Assembly (NCBI RefSeq): GCF_024105735.1
Contig: NZ_JAAAML010000001.1
Location: 1,993,809-2,057,808, forward strand
Direction of reading: 5' to 3'
DNA length: 64,000 nt
DNA from: Parahoeflea alexandrii
Lineage (GTDB): Bacteria > Pseudomonadota > Alphaproteobacteria > Rhizobiales > Rhizobiaceae
Shown: piece after piece, positions 55,550 to 63,983 of the stretch
Layout: the number at the start of each line of letters is the position of its first letter
Numbering within the stretch: the first letter of the stretch is position 1
Notes under the pieces: model-generated
Databases searched by the model: none
Told to the model about the DNA's origin: nothing
What the model saw: the letters and a program-made list of their open reading frames with translations, nothing else
Translations under genes and position numbers: made by a program

Positions 55550-56785
55550 ATGACCACCGAGAGTTCAGATTACACGCTGTCGACCATCGACAGCATGGCT
55601 TCCGTTACTGCGTCCGATTGGAGCCGCCTCGGCGGTACCGCAAGGGCCTCGCAATCTGATTCAAGCGGCTCACATCCAGAGTCTGGAGTCGTCTATAACC
55701 CCTTCGTCAGTCACGCTTTTTTATCCTCCCTGGAGGAGTCTGGCTCCGTCACGGCCGAAACCGGATGGCTGCCGCGGCATATCGTTTTGCGGGCACCGGA
55801 CGGATCGCTCGAGGGGGCAATGCCCGCCTATATCAAGAGCCACTCGATGGGCGAGTATGTGTTCGACCACGCCTGGGCAGATGCTTTTGAGCGGGCCGGC
55901 GGACGGTATTATCCAAAGCTGCAATGTTCGGCGCCGTTTACGCCGGCGACCGGGCCACGGCTGATGGTCCGGCCCGGTCCGGGAGATGACAGCCGAAGGC
56001 GGGCGCTTGCGGCGGGCGGGCGATCCCTGTGCAACCAGCTCGGCCTGTCTTCGGTGCATGCCACCTTCGTGCCCGAAGCGGAGATTGCAAGCTTCGAGTC
56101 CGAGGGCTACCTGCACCGTACCGACCAGCAGTTCCATTTCCAGAATGCCGGCTACGAAAGCTATGAGGACTTTCTCGCCACACTGGCTTCACGCAAGCGC
56201 AAGCAGCTCAGGAAGGAGCGCAACGCAGCCCTCGAAAATGGCATTACCATCGAGTGGCTGACCGGCGCGGACCTGACCGAAAGCATCTGGGATATCTTCT
56301 ACGACTTCTACATCGACACCGGCGGGCGCAAGTGGGGACGGCCCTATCTCACACGCCCGTTCTTCTCTCTGATCGGCGAGCGCATGGCCGAAGACGTGCT
56401 TCTGGTCATGGCGCGGCGCGAGGGCCGGTTTGTCGCCGGCGCCATCAATTTCATCGGCGGCGAGTGTCTGTATGGCCGCCATTGGGGCTGTGTCGAGGAC
56501 CACCCGTTCCTTCATTTCGAGGTCTGCTACCACCAGGCGATCGACTTCGCCATCGCCAAAGGGCTTGCGCGGGTAGAGGCAGGGGCGCAGGGCGAGCACA
56601 AGCTGGCGCGCGGCTACCTGCCTGCGACGACGCATTCGGCGCATTACATCGACCACCCCGGGCTCAGGCGTGCTGTCGCCGATTATCTGGAGCGGGAGCG
56701 CCGCGATGTCGCGCATATCGGCCAGGTGCTGAGCGAACATGGCCCGTTCCGCAAGGGCAACAGAACCGACGGTACGGATGCCTGA
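55550..56785 (+). CDS. GNAT-fold protein of the COG3146/DUF482 family
   Basis: The 411-residue protein fits the family often labelled peptidoglycan biosynthesis/recognition, with two linked N-acyltransferase-like folds as in FemAB proteins. Seen are YNPFVSHAFLSSLEESGSV, HAWADAFERAGGRYYPKLQ, SRKRKQLRKERNAA, and the C-terminal HFEVCYHQAIDFAIAKGL followed by EAGAQGEHKLARGYLP, all typical. The real reaction is not known. The family is common beside RidA, glycerophosphodiesterase and HIT genes in Rhizobiales. The start at ATG 55550 follows GACGGAGACGC. Confidence 0.88.
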   Translation: MTTESSDYTLSTIDSMASVTASDWSRLGGTARASQSDSSGSHPESGVVYNPFVSHAFLSSLEESGSVTAETGWLPRHIVLRAPDGSLEGAMPAYIKSHSMGEYVFDHAWADAFERAGGRYYPKLQCSAPFTPATGPRLMVRPGPGDDSRRRALAAGGRSLCNQLGLSSVHATFVPEAEIASFESEGYLHRTDQQFHFQNAGYESYEDFLATLASRKRKQLRKERNAALENGITIEWLTGADLTESIWDIFYDFYIDTGGRKWGRPYLTRPFFSLIGERMAEDVLLVMARREGRFVAGAINFIGGECLYGRHWGCVEDHPFLHFEVCYHQAIDFAIAKGLARVEAGAQGEHKLARGYLPATTHSAHYIDHPGLRRAVADYLERERRDVAHIGQVLSEHGPFRKGNRTDGTDA

Positions 56786-56857
56786 CCGGGCGAGATGCTT
56801 GACCCCTGCTCCGGGCCGGATACAAACGTGCCAGACTGATCAAACGGAGACCTGCCG

Positions 56858-57286
56858 ATGACCGCGCCCCATTATGACGACAGCAATGTTTTTGCAAAGA
56901 TCCTGCGCGGCGAACTGCCGGCCGAGCGTCTTTACGAGGACGAGCATACGCTGGTGATCATGGACATCATGCCGCGTGGAAACGGCCACTGCCTGGTGAT
57001 CCCGAAGGCTCCGGCGCGCAACATCCTCGATGTCGGGACCGACAGTCTTGCACGTGTGATGGAGACCACGCAGAAGATGGCGCGGGCTGTAATCAGGGCG
57101 TTTGATGCGGACGGGGTGACCATCCAGCAGTTCAACGAGAGCGCCGGTGGCCAGGTGGTGTTTCACCTGCATGTCCATGTCATCCCGCGTTTTGACGGCG
57201 TCAGCCTGAAGCCCCATACCGGCACGATGGAAGACGGCGACGTGCTCAAGGCCAATGCAGAAAAGATCCGTTCGGCGCTGGCCTGA
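56858..57286 (+). CDS. HIT family nucleotide-binding protein
   Basis: The 142-residue protein has the HIT signature HLHVHVIPRF (HxHxHxx) near residue 105 and the N-terminal NVFAKILRGELPAERLYEDE. Members hydrolyse or transfer nucleotide groups, for example AMP from adenosine 5'-phosphoramidates. A ribosome site is not strong. It ends the short plus-strand group and converges on the SHOCT-type gene, 69 bp apart. Confidence 0.94.
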   Translation: MTAPHYDDSNVFAKILRGELPAERLYEDEHTLVIMDIMPRGNGHCLVIPKAPARNILDVGTDSLARVMETTQKMARAVIRAFDADGVTIQQFNESAGGQVVFHLHVHVIPRFDGVSLKPHTGTMEDGDVLKANAEKIRSALA

Positions 57287-57355
57287 TCCCGCGGTTTTCG
57301 GCCGGTCTTCGCGCCTTTCAAGCAATCGCCTTGCCAGCAACCTGATCAATCAGGC

Positions 57356-58243
57356 TCAAATCCGTGCCAGCAACTCAGCTTTCTTGGCCTGATATTCCTG
57401 ATCGGTCAGGATACCTTTCTGATGCAGGGCCGCGAGCCGCTCGATCTTTGCGAAGATATCGGCCTCCTCAGCGGATGATTGAACAAGATCGCTTGCATTG
57501 CTCATCCCGGTGGGCGCAGCCATGGTTTCCGCTTCCGGTTCATGATCCTTGGTGCGGCTACCAGCGGCGGACTTGAGAAGCGCCTCTGACAAAGCTTTGG
57601 CGCCTTGCTTGGCTCCTGATCCGCTTTTCAAATCAGGTTCTTCGCCCATCGGGACTTCGCTCAATTCCGAGAGTTTCACAGGACCATGTTGCGAGGTGAA
57701 GCTGAGCGTCTGGTCACCCGACTGCTGCTGGGAGAAGCCGCCGATGCGGTGGTCGGCGGTGTCATAGACATGCACTTTGCCGTCGCCGGCATCAATCGCC
57801 AGTCTTGCCTTGTCAGGAAACCAGGCGTAGCGCATCTGGTTCTGTGCGCCGGTGGAGGCGGCATGACCGAGACCTGCGGGCCACCAGTTGCCCGACTCCC
57901 GGCCGGCAACAAACAAGCTCGTCCCGTCGCCCTGGGACTGTGACTGGCTTGCGCCCTGATTTGGCCGGTGCAGCAGTTCAGACCGCTGCATCAATTGCGC
58001 CACCTCCGAACAGAGCGAATCTACCCTAGCCTTGAGCGTATTGTTGAACATGTCACCGACCATGGTCATGCCGCCCTGCGACCATTGCCCCATACCCCCG
58101 AGGTCGGGATGGTTGAACTGCGCCTGGCTCCCCTGCCCGGCCAGAAGCGCCAGAAGCACATGTTCGACTGCGTCGGGGCTGACATCGTGGCGGCTCGCGA
58201 TTTGGGCGAGAGCCTCACGGCCCTCCTCGGAAAATTGTGACAC
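57356..58243 (-). CDS. Uncharacterised protein with C-terminal SHOCT domain
   Basis: The 295-residue protein has a Gln/Ser-rich N-terminal part with MSQFSEEGREALAQIASRHD and GGMGQWSQGGMTMVGDMFNN. A middle region with beta-like WFPDKARLAIDAGDGKVHVYD follows, then a low-complexity stretch. The C-terminus is a SHOCT domain (IERLAALHQKGILTDQEYQA), a short helical module with unknown partners. No signal or membrane segment is present. The family is conserved in Rhizobiales; the function is unknown. Confidence 0.8.
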   Translation of the reverse strand: MSQFSEEGREALAQIASRHDVSPDAVEHVLLALLAGQGSQAQFNHPDLGGMGQWSQGGMTMVGDMFNNTLKARVDSLCSEVAQLMQRSELLHRPNQGASQSQSQGDGTSLFVAGRESGNWWPAGLGHAASTGAQNQMRYAWFPDKARLAIDAGDGKVHVYDTADHRIGGFSQQQSGDQTLSFTSQHGPVKLSELSEVPMGEEPDLKSGSGAKQGAKALSEALLKSAAGSRTKDHEPEAETMAAPTGMSNASDLVQSSAEEADIFAKIERLAALHQKGILTDQEYQAKKAELLARI

Positions 58244-58542
58244 TGTGGAAAACTCCTGACCTGCCTGATCCAGATTCTACCGGGGCAACACATTCAACAT
58301 CTCTAATGGCTTGATGTCTACTGTTGAAGAAACACCTTTGGACAGTTAGCGCCACGACCCGCAGCGGCAAGCATTCCGCGGTTCACTCTTAAATCGTGAG
58401 AAATGCGTGGGGTGCAGATAGGCACGGTGGCGGGAGGAACCAAGAGGCTCACTGCGAAGATGCAGACCCGACCGGCCCGCTGCCTTGTTTTTGCAACACT
58501 GCCGGGGCATGAAACGAAGCCGACATATTTTGTGAGGATTTC

Positions 58543-59031
58543 ATGCAAACCGCCCTGATCATCATGACGATACTTGGTTGCGACGATTCAGCGACCCAGT
58601 GCCACTATGTCGAAATGCTTGAAGAGCGCTGGGCGACGATCCAGGAATGCGATGCGCACTCGGAAGACAGGCTGAGAGGCTACGCCAATATCGACTATCC
58701 GGTTGTGGTCGCGGTCTGCCAGACGCCTGGAGACACCGGCATAGAGGAGGCCGCAGCCGAACAGGGCGGCCTGCCTTCGCAAGACACAGGCACAATCGAC
58801 ATTGCGCCCTCGGTGCAGAATGCGCTGGTGCCGCAGGTCGACATTCCGGCCGAGAGCACCGAGCAGACACAGCTGAATGACGATGAGGCAGAAGCCGGTT
58901 TTGCGGCGAGGATGCTGAAGCGGGTTCAGGACGCATTGCCTGACACCGAGAGCCTCAAGTCACTGATGACGGAGCCGGTTCATGTGGTCACCGACAGCTA
59001 CTCCTGGGTCGCGCGCCGTTTCGAAAAATGA
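58543..59031 (+). CDS. Uncharacterised small protein conserved in Rhizobiales
   Basis: The 162-residue protein starts MQTALIIMTILGCDDSATQC and has four Cys in the first 65 residues (ILGCDD, TQCHYV, QECDAH, AVCQTP). The pattern could mean two disulfides after export, although the N-terminal hydrophobic stretch is short. The middle is acidic and low in complexity, and the C-terminus is helical. I recognise the opening as a conserved rhizobial hypothetical protein but know no function. It stands alone, facing the azlDC genes tail to tail. Confidence 0.75.
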   Translation: MQTALIIMTILGCDDSATQCHYVEMLEERWATIQECDAHSEDRLRGYANIDYPVVVAVCQTPGDTGIEEAAAEQGGLPSQDTGTIDIAPSVQNALVPQVDIPAESTEQTQLNDDEAEAGFAARMLKRVQDALPDTESLKSLMTEPVHVVTDSYSWVARRFEK

Positions 59032-59067
59032 TCCGGCCCGCTTTCCAGCCATGCAGATGATGCCCGC

Positions 59068-59424
59068 TCACGGCCCCGGGAGAAGCTGACCTGCAAGCAG
59101 GAGCGTCAATGCCACGGCGATGCCGAGCCAGATCCGCTTTCCCCCGATCAGGAAGACGGCAAACCCGACAGTTACGGCAAACAGACGCACCTCGACCGGA
59201 ACGGTCCGCAATTCGCCGGTCGGGTAGAGGATGAGCTTGGCGATAACCGCTGCCAGAAGGGCAGTGGCGACAGCGCGAACCCAGGTGAGCGCAGCCGAAT
59301 CCTGGCTGAGCCGGTTTCCGACCAGCACACCCAGCCAGCGCCAGATATCGGTTCCGAGCCAGCCGGCGATTGCAATGAACAAGTAGGGCCACCACCAGGT
59401 GTCAAAGGCGGCATAGCTCATCAC
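59068..59424 (-). CDS. azlD: AzlD-type branched-chain amino acid export subunit
   Basis: The 118-residue protein has four hydrophobic segments, with YLFIAIAGWLGTDIWRWLGV near the N-terminus. It is the small partner of AzlC; such pairs (BrnFE in Corynebacterium) export branched-chain amino acids and methionine. It overlaps the end of azlC by four bases (ATGA), which supports a two-subunit complex. Confidence 0.88.
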   Translation of the reverse strand: MMSYAAFDTWWWPYLFIAIAGWLGTDIWRWLGVLVGNRLSQDSAALTWVRAVATALLAAVIAKLILYPTGELRTVPVEVRLFAVTVGFAVFLIGGKRIWLGIAVALTLLLAGQLLPGP

Positions 59425-60149
59425 TTGCCCTCCCTCCGCGTCCAGAGGCGGTCAGCAAAAAAGGCAAGGGTGCCCCCCACAACGCCGGCATAGAGAATAT
59501 CGAACTCCGGTGCCACCTGATGAAACAGCGGCCCGAGGGCAAGACCGATGATCATGGCGATGTGCCCTGCCCGGTCGCGGGTCGAGGCCCAGATCGAGGT
59601 CAGGAAATAGACCGGCGTGAGGAAGAACAAGGCACCCGCGACCATCGCCGGAAGATTGGCGACCGTCGAGTAGATGACGGCGACCAGGACAATATTGGCC
59701 GAGGTGACCGTGATGCCGAAGCCCGCGAAGAAGGCGACACGATGCTCGCGCGGCACGTCGCGGATCCGCTCCATGGTGAAGACATAGGCGGTAATGGCGA
59801 TGAAATGTGACAGGAAGAGCAGCAGCCAGGTGGGCGTTTTCTCGGTCCGGATTTCAGGAATCAGCGCGGCGACCATCGGCATCAGTCTGATCGATGACAG
59901 CGCAACGGTGATGAAGGCTGCCGGCAGCGAAACGCCGGCCAGGATCGAGCCGACCAGCAGCACCTTTGCCGGCAGGGCCCAGATCATGCCAGTCATGAAC
60001 ACGGTCTCGCCGAGCGGAATCCCCGCCTCGACGGCAAAACCGCAGAAGCCGACAAAGGCGCTCATCAGGATAATGGCGGGAAGCGAGACGATGCCGCGCG
60101 CGCCCTTGAGAAACCAGTGGAGGCCGCGCTGGGCGGAAGGAGTGCTCAT
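59421..60149 (-). CDS. azlC: AzlC-type branched-chain amino acid export subunit
   Basis: The 242-residue membrane protein has about seven hydrophobic segments and the family opening GARGIVSLPAIILMSAFVGFCGFAVEAGIP (two parts), then LPAAFITVALSSIRLMPMVAA. It is the large subunit of the AzlCD exporter. No Lrp-like regulator gene is adjacent. A terminator-like stem separates it from clpA upstream. Confidence 0.9.
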   Translation of the reverse strand: MSTPSAQRGLHWFLKGARGIVSLPAIILMSAFVGFCGFAVEAGIPLGETVFMTGMIWALPAKVLLVGSILAGVSLPAAFITVALSSIRLMPMVAALIPEIRTEKTPTWLLLFLSHFIAITAYVFTMERIRDVPREHRVAFFAGFGITVTSANIVLVAVIYSTVANLPAMVAGALFFLTPVYFLTSIWASTRDRAGHIAMIIGLALGPLFHQVAPEFDILYAGVVGGTLAFFADRLWTRREGK

Positions 60150-60238
60150 GGAGGGTTTGTGAGAGACTTTCAGCCGCGCTGCAACCGTTTTTCATGCATG
60201 TTGACGATGCATTTTCCGCAAGGCTGCAACTGGAACGC

Positions 60239-60268
60239 AAAACACCCCGGCATGACCGGGGTGTTTTT
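60239..60268 (-). terminator. Strong hairpin terminator after clpA
   Basis: A 12-bp stem (AAAACACCCCGG and CCGGGGTGTTTT) with a 5-base loop ends in T on both strands, so it can work in either direction. It lies just past the clpA stop and ahead of azlC on the minus strand. Confidence 0.92.
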
Positions 60269-60292
60269 GATTATCACGCTTCCCTTGCGGGG

Positions 60293-62845
60293 CTACTTCT
60301 TGCGCGGCACCTTCGGGACGGCGCTCGAAGGCTTCTTGGCGGCCGGCTTTTCGGCGACAGCCGCCTTCGGCTCTTCCGTCTGTGCCGAGGCTTCCGGCTC
60401 GGGCCTGCCGGAATTGGAAGTTCCCTTGCCGCCAGAGGGTTTGCGCGTGGTCCTGGAAGTCGTCGCCTTCGGCTTGGCTTTCGCCTTGGTCGGAGCGCTT
60501 TTCCTGGCCGGGGCCTTTTCCTTCTTCGGTTTGACCGGCACTTCCGCCGAGATCGCCTCGAGGATCAGTCCCCTGGTGCCATTGTCCTTGTCACCGACGG
60601 TGACCTTGACCGTGCCGCCATGCTTGAGCTTGCCGAACAGAAGCTCGTTTGCGAGCTCCTTCTTGATGTTCTCCTGGATCACGCGGCCAAGAGGCCGGGC
60701 GCCCATTCGTTCGTCATAACCCTTGTCGGCCAGCCAGGCGATGGCGTCTTCCCCGAGATCGAAGGTGACATTGCGTTCGGCCAGCTGTGCTTCAAGCTGC
60801 ATGACGAACTTCTGCACGACCATGTGAATGACCTTCACCGGCAGTGCGCCAAACGGGATGATCGCGTCGAGACGGTTGCGGAACTCCGGCGTGAACAGCC
60901 GGTTGATCGCTTCCATGTCGTCGCCTTCGCGCTTGGACGAACCGAAGCCGATGGCGGCCTTTGCCATATCCGATGCGCCCGCATTGGTCGTCATGATCAG
61001 GATGACGTTGCGGAAGTCGATCTTCTTGCCGTTGTGATCGGTAAGCGAACCGTGATCCATGACCTGCAACAGGATGTTGAACAGGTCCGGATGGGCCTTC
61101 TCGATCTCGTCAAGCAGCAGCACGCAATAGGGATGCTGGTCGACACCATCGGTGAGCAGCCCGCCCTGGTCAAAACCGACATAGCCCGGAGGCGCGCCGA
61201 TGAGGCGTGAAACCGTGTGCCGCTCCATGTACTCGGACATGTCGAAGCGCAACAGCTCAACCCCCAGCGAGGATGCCAGCTGCTTGGCGACTTCGGTCTT
61301 GCCGACGCCGGTGGGGCCCGAGAACAGGTAGGAGCCGATCGGCTTGTCGGGCTCGCGCAGGCCGGCGCGGGCGAGGCGGATCGCAGCCGTCAGAGCATCG
61401 ATGGCCGTATCCTGGCCGTAAACGACCGAACGCAGTTCCTTGTCGAGATTGGCGAGAACGGTCTCGTCATCCTTGGACACGGTCTTGGCCGGAATCCGCG
61501 CCATGGTGGCAATGGTGTTCTCGATCTCGACGTCGGTCAGTGTCTTCTTGCGGTTCTTCTCGGGCAACAGCATCTGTGCCGCACCCGATTCATCGATCAC
61601 GTCGATGGCCTTGTCGGGCAGCTTGCGGTCGGTGATGTAGCGCGCCGAGAGTTCCACGGCGGCCTTGATTGCATCGTCGGTGTAGCCGACCTTGTGATAC
61701 TCCTCGAAATAGGGCTTGAGGCCCTTGAGGATCTCGATCGCATCGGGGATCGTCGGCTCGGCGACATCGATCTTCTGGAACCGGCGCACCAGAGCCCGGT
61801 CCTTCTCGAAGAACTGGCGGTACTCCTTGTAAGTGGTCGAACCGATGCAACGGATTGCGCCGGAAGACAAGGCGGGCTTGAGCAGGTTGGATGCATCCAT
61901 TGCGCCGCCGGAGGTCGCGCCGGCGCCGATCACGGTGTGGATCTCGTCGATGAACAGCACCGCGCCGGGCAGATCCTCGAGTTCCTTGACCACCTGCTTG
62001 AGGCGTTCCTCGAAATCGCCGCGATAGCGGGTGCCGGCGAGCAGCGAGCCCATGTCAAGCGAATAGATCACCGCATCGGACAGCACGTCGGGAACGTCGC
62101 CCTCGACAATGCGCTTGGCGAGGCCTTCGGCGATGGCGGTCTTGCCGACGCCGGGATCGCCGACATAGAGCGGATTGTTCTTGGACCGGCGGCAAAGGAT
62201 CTGGATGGTGCGGTTGACCTCTTCCATCCGACCGATCAGCGGATCGATCCGCCCGGTCTTGGCCTTCTCATTGAGATTGACGCAGTAAGCTGTCAGGGCA
62301 TCCTGGCCCTTCTTCTTGCCGCCTTCCTCGCCGGCCTGATCGGCCTTGGCCGAATCGGGATCAGGTTCCTCCGCACCGCGGACGGTGCGGCCTTCTTCCG
62401 CCCCGGGACGCTTGGCGATGCCGTGCGAGATGAAGTTGACCGCGTCGTAACGGGTCATCTCCTGCTCCTGCAGGAAATAGGCGGCATGACTTTCGCGCTC
62501 GGCGAAGATCGCCACGAGCACATTGGCGCCGGTGACTTCCTCGCGACCGGACGACTGGACATGGATCACCGCGCGCTGAATGACGCGCTGAAAGCCGGAT
62601 GTGGGCTTGGAGTCCTCGTCGTAGCCGGTCACCAGGTTGCCGAGTTCCTTGTCGACATAGTCACTGACCGTGCGGCGCAACTGGTCGATATCGACATTGC
62701 ACGCGCCCATGACCGCCGCAGCATCGGGATCCTCGATCAACGCCAGCAACAAATGCTCAAGCGTGGCATATTCGTGATGCCGCTCATTGGCATAGGTCAG
62801 CGCCTGATGGATCGCCTTTTCGAGACTGTTTGAAAAGCTAGGCAA
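60293..62845 (-). CDS. clpA: ClpA, ATPase subunit of the ClpAP protease, with long basic tail
   Basis: ClpA unfolds proteins and feeds them to ClpP. The 850-residue protein has the double Clp-N domain (LEKAIHQALTYANERHHEYA), AAA module 1 with Walker A GDPGVGKTAIAEGLAKR and Walker B VLFIDEIHTV, AAA module 2 with GPTGVGKTEVAKQLAS and VLLLDEIEKAH, and the ClpP-binding loop region. E. coli ClpA has 758 residues. The extra 80 or so here form an Ala/Pro/Lys-rich tail (KAKPKATTSRTTRKPSGGK). It starts 10 bp after clpS, which encodes its adaptor. Confidence 0.97.
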   Translation of the reverse strand: MPSFSNSLEKAIHQALTYANERHHEYATLEHLLLALIEDPDAAAVMGACNVDIDQLRRTVSDYVDKELGNLVTGYDEDSKPTSGFQRVIQRAVIHVQSSGREEVTGANVLVAIFAERESHAAYFLQEQEMTRYDAVNFISHGIAKRPGAEEGRTVRGAEEPDPDSAKADQAGEEGGKKKGQDALTAYCVNLNEKAKTGRIDPLIGRMEEVNRTIQILCRRSKNNPLYVGDPGVGKTAIAEGLAKRIVEGDVPDVLSDAVIYSLDMGSLLAGTRYRGDFEERLKQVVKELEDLPGAVLFIDEIHTVIGAGATSGGAMDASNLLKPALSSGAIRCIGSTTYKEYRQFFEKDRALVRRFQKIDVAEPTIPDAIEILKGLKPYFEEYHKVGYTDDAIKAAVELSARYITDRKLPDKAIDVIDESGAAQMLLPEKNRKKTLTDVEIENTIATMARIPAKTVSKDDETVLANLDKELRSVVYGQDTAIDALTAAIRLARAGLREPDKPIGSYLFSGPTGVGKTEVAKQLASSLGVELLRFDMSEYMERHTVSRLIGAPPGYVGFDQGGLLTDGVDQHPYCVLLLDEIEKAHPDLFNILLQVMDHGSLTDHNGKKIDFRNVILIMTTNAGASDMAKAAIGFGSSKREGDDMEAINRLFTPEFRNRLDAIIPFGALPVKVIHMVVQKFVMQLEAQLAERNVTFDLGEDAIAWLADKGYDERMGARPLGRVIQENIKKELANELLFGKLKHGGTVKVTVGDKDNGTRGLILEAISAEVPVKPKKEKAPARKSAPTKAKAKPKATTSRTTRKPSGGKGTSNSGRPEPEASAQTEEPKAAVAEKPAAKKPSSAVPKVPRKK

Positions 62846-62855
62846 TTTCAGGTCC

Positions 62856-63215
62856 TCATTTCTTTTCCATCACGCATTGCAGCGGATGGTGGTTTTCGCG
62901 TGCAAAATCCATGACCTGCGTCACTTTGGTTTCAGCCACTTCATAGGTGAACACACCGCATTCGCCGACTCCGTGATTGTGGACGTGAAGCATGATCCGG
63001 GTGGCCTGCTCTCGGTCCTTCTGAAAAAAGCGCTCAAGTACATGAATTACAAACTCCATCGGGGTGTAGTCGTCATTCAGTAGCAGCACGCGGTACATGC
63101 TGGGCTTCTTCACCTGCGGCTTGGTACGGGTGATGACGGACGTGCCTCTCTCCGAGTCCCCGTCGCCGTTTTTCTTGTCCGCCTGCAGGCGTAGCAGATT
63201 CATGCTGTCGTTCAC
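62856..63215 (-). CDS. clpS: ClpS, adaptor for ClpA
   Basis: ClpS delivers N-degron substrates to ClpAP. The 119-residue protein has an unstructured N-terminal 40 residues and then the folded core: [19 protein letters not shown] with the Asp-Asp that binds the substrate N-terminus, [20 protein letters not shown] with the binding His, and [13 protein letters not shown]. It is coupled to clpA downstream. Some rhizobia carry a second clpS elsewhere; that cannot be judged here. Confidence 0.96.
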   Translation of the reverse strand: MNDSMNLLRLQADKKNGDGDSERGTSVITRTKPQVKKPSMYRVLLLNDDYTPMEFVIHVLERFFQKDREQATRIMLHVHNHGVGECGVFTYEVAETKVTQVMDFARENHHPLQCVMEKK

Positions 63216-63354
63216 TCTGGCAAGTTCCTGTCATTTGCCGCCGGCGCGCGCAAAACCGAAGCACCGGCATTGGCTCTAACTTAGTCTTTCCTGCGGGGAT
63301 TTTAAGCCCCCTTCGACACCGAAGAAAGAGATTTCCCGCACGGGTGCGCCAAAC

Positions 63355-63393
63355 GCAAAAACCCGGCCGCACGGATATGCGACCGGGTTTGCG
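63355..63393 (-). terminator. Rho-independent terminator after phasin gene
   Basis: On the minus strand CGCAAACCCGGTCGCA pairs with TGCGGCCGGGTTTTTGCG across a 6-base loop, with one G-U pair, and ends in T. It lies about 45 bases past the phasin stop and before clpS, so it should end the phasin message. Confidence 0.85.
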
Positions 63394-63436
63394 CGAATTC
63401 GATCCTCCACCCAGACAGGTGGAAGGCAGGCAGGTA

Positions 63437-63766
63437 TCAGGCGGAAACCTTGGCTGCTGCCTTTTCGAAGGGCTTGTAGGCTTCCTTGGCCATGTCAGCG
63501 TAGAGTTCGCTCATCTTGGTGGCCTGCGCAACAAACGTCTCATAGGCGTTCTTGGCGTAGTCGGTCTGAATTTCGATAGCCTTGTCGAGGCTCTTGGCAG
63601 ATGCCAGCTTCTCGACGACTGCGGTGCCGTCCTCGTAGGACTTCTTGGAATATTCGGTTGCTTCGGCAGCGATCTGCTGGAAACCCTTGGTCATCGACGA
63701 AACCGTGGTCAGCATGCTGTCCATGGCTTCCTTGCTCATTTTCGAAGTGCTGTCAAAGTTCATCAT
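63437..63766 (-). CDS. Phasin family protein
   Basis: The 109-residue helical protein fits the Phasin_2 family, which coats polyhydroxybutyrate granules. The opening MNFDSTSKMSKEAMDSMLTT and the segments YSKKSYEDGTAVVEKLASAK and AYETFVAQATKMSELYADMA are typical amphipathic helices. It lies next to clpSA as in Sinorhizobium relatives. A perfect 15-bp inverted repeat 45 bp upstream of its start suggests control by the granule regulator PhaR. Confidence 0.93.
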   Translation of the reverse strand: MMNFDSTSKMSKEAMDSMLTTVSSMTKGFQQIAAEATEYSKKSYEDGTAVVEKLASAKSLDKAIEIQTDYAKNAYETFVAQATKMSELYADMAKEAYKPFEKAAAKVSA

Positions 63767-63810
63767 GGCGGAATTTCCTGTCGTTGGGGAAGGTTATGAG
63801 TTTCATCTAT

Positions 63811-63850
63811 GTGCAATGCACAATAATGTCAAGAATATTGTGCATTGCAC
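63811..63850. promoter_or_regulatory. Perfect 15-bp inverted repeat upstream of phasin gene
   Basis: GTGCAATGCACAATA (63811-63825) and TATTGTGCATTGCAC (63836-63850) are exact reverse complements, ten bases apart. Each arm carries a small palindrome of the form TGC-N3-GCA. It lies 45-84 bases upstream of the phasin start. TGC/GCA-rich palindromes are known targets of the PHB regulator PhaR in alphaproteobacteria, so a PhaR operator is likely (inference). Confidence 0.75.
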
Positions 63851-63983
63851 CAAAGTCGCGAATCCACGGTTTTCACAATGGCACACCGGCACCCGGCTCA
63901 ACGGGTCGCTCCGGCACAAAACCCGGAAAGGAATAATTCATCATAAACGGATTGGTAACGACGCGGGGCTAAGATCGGACACA

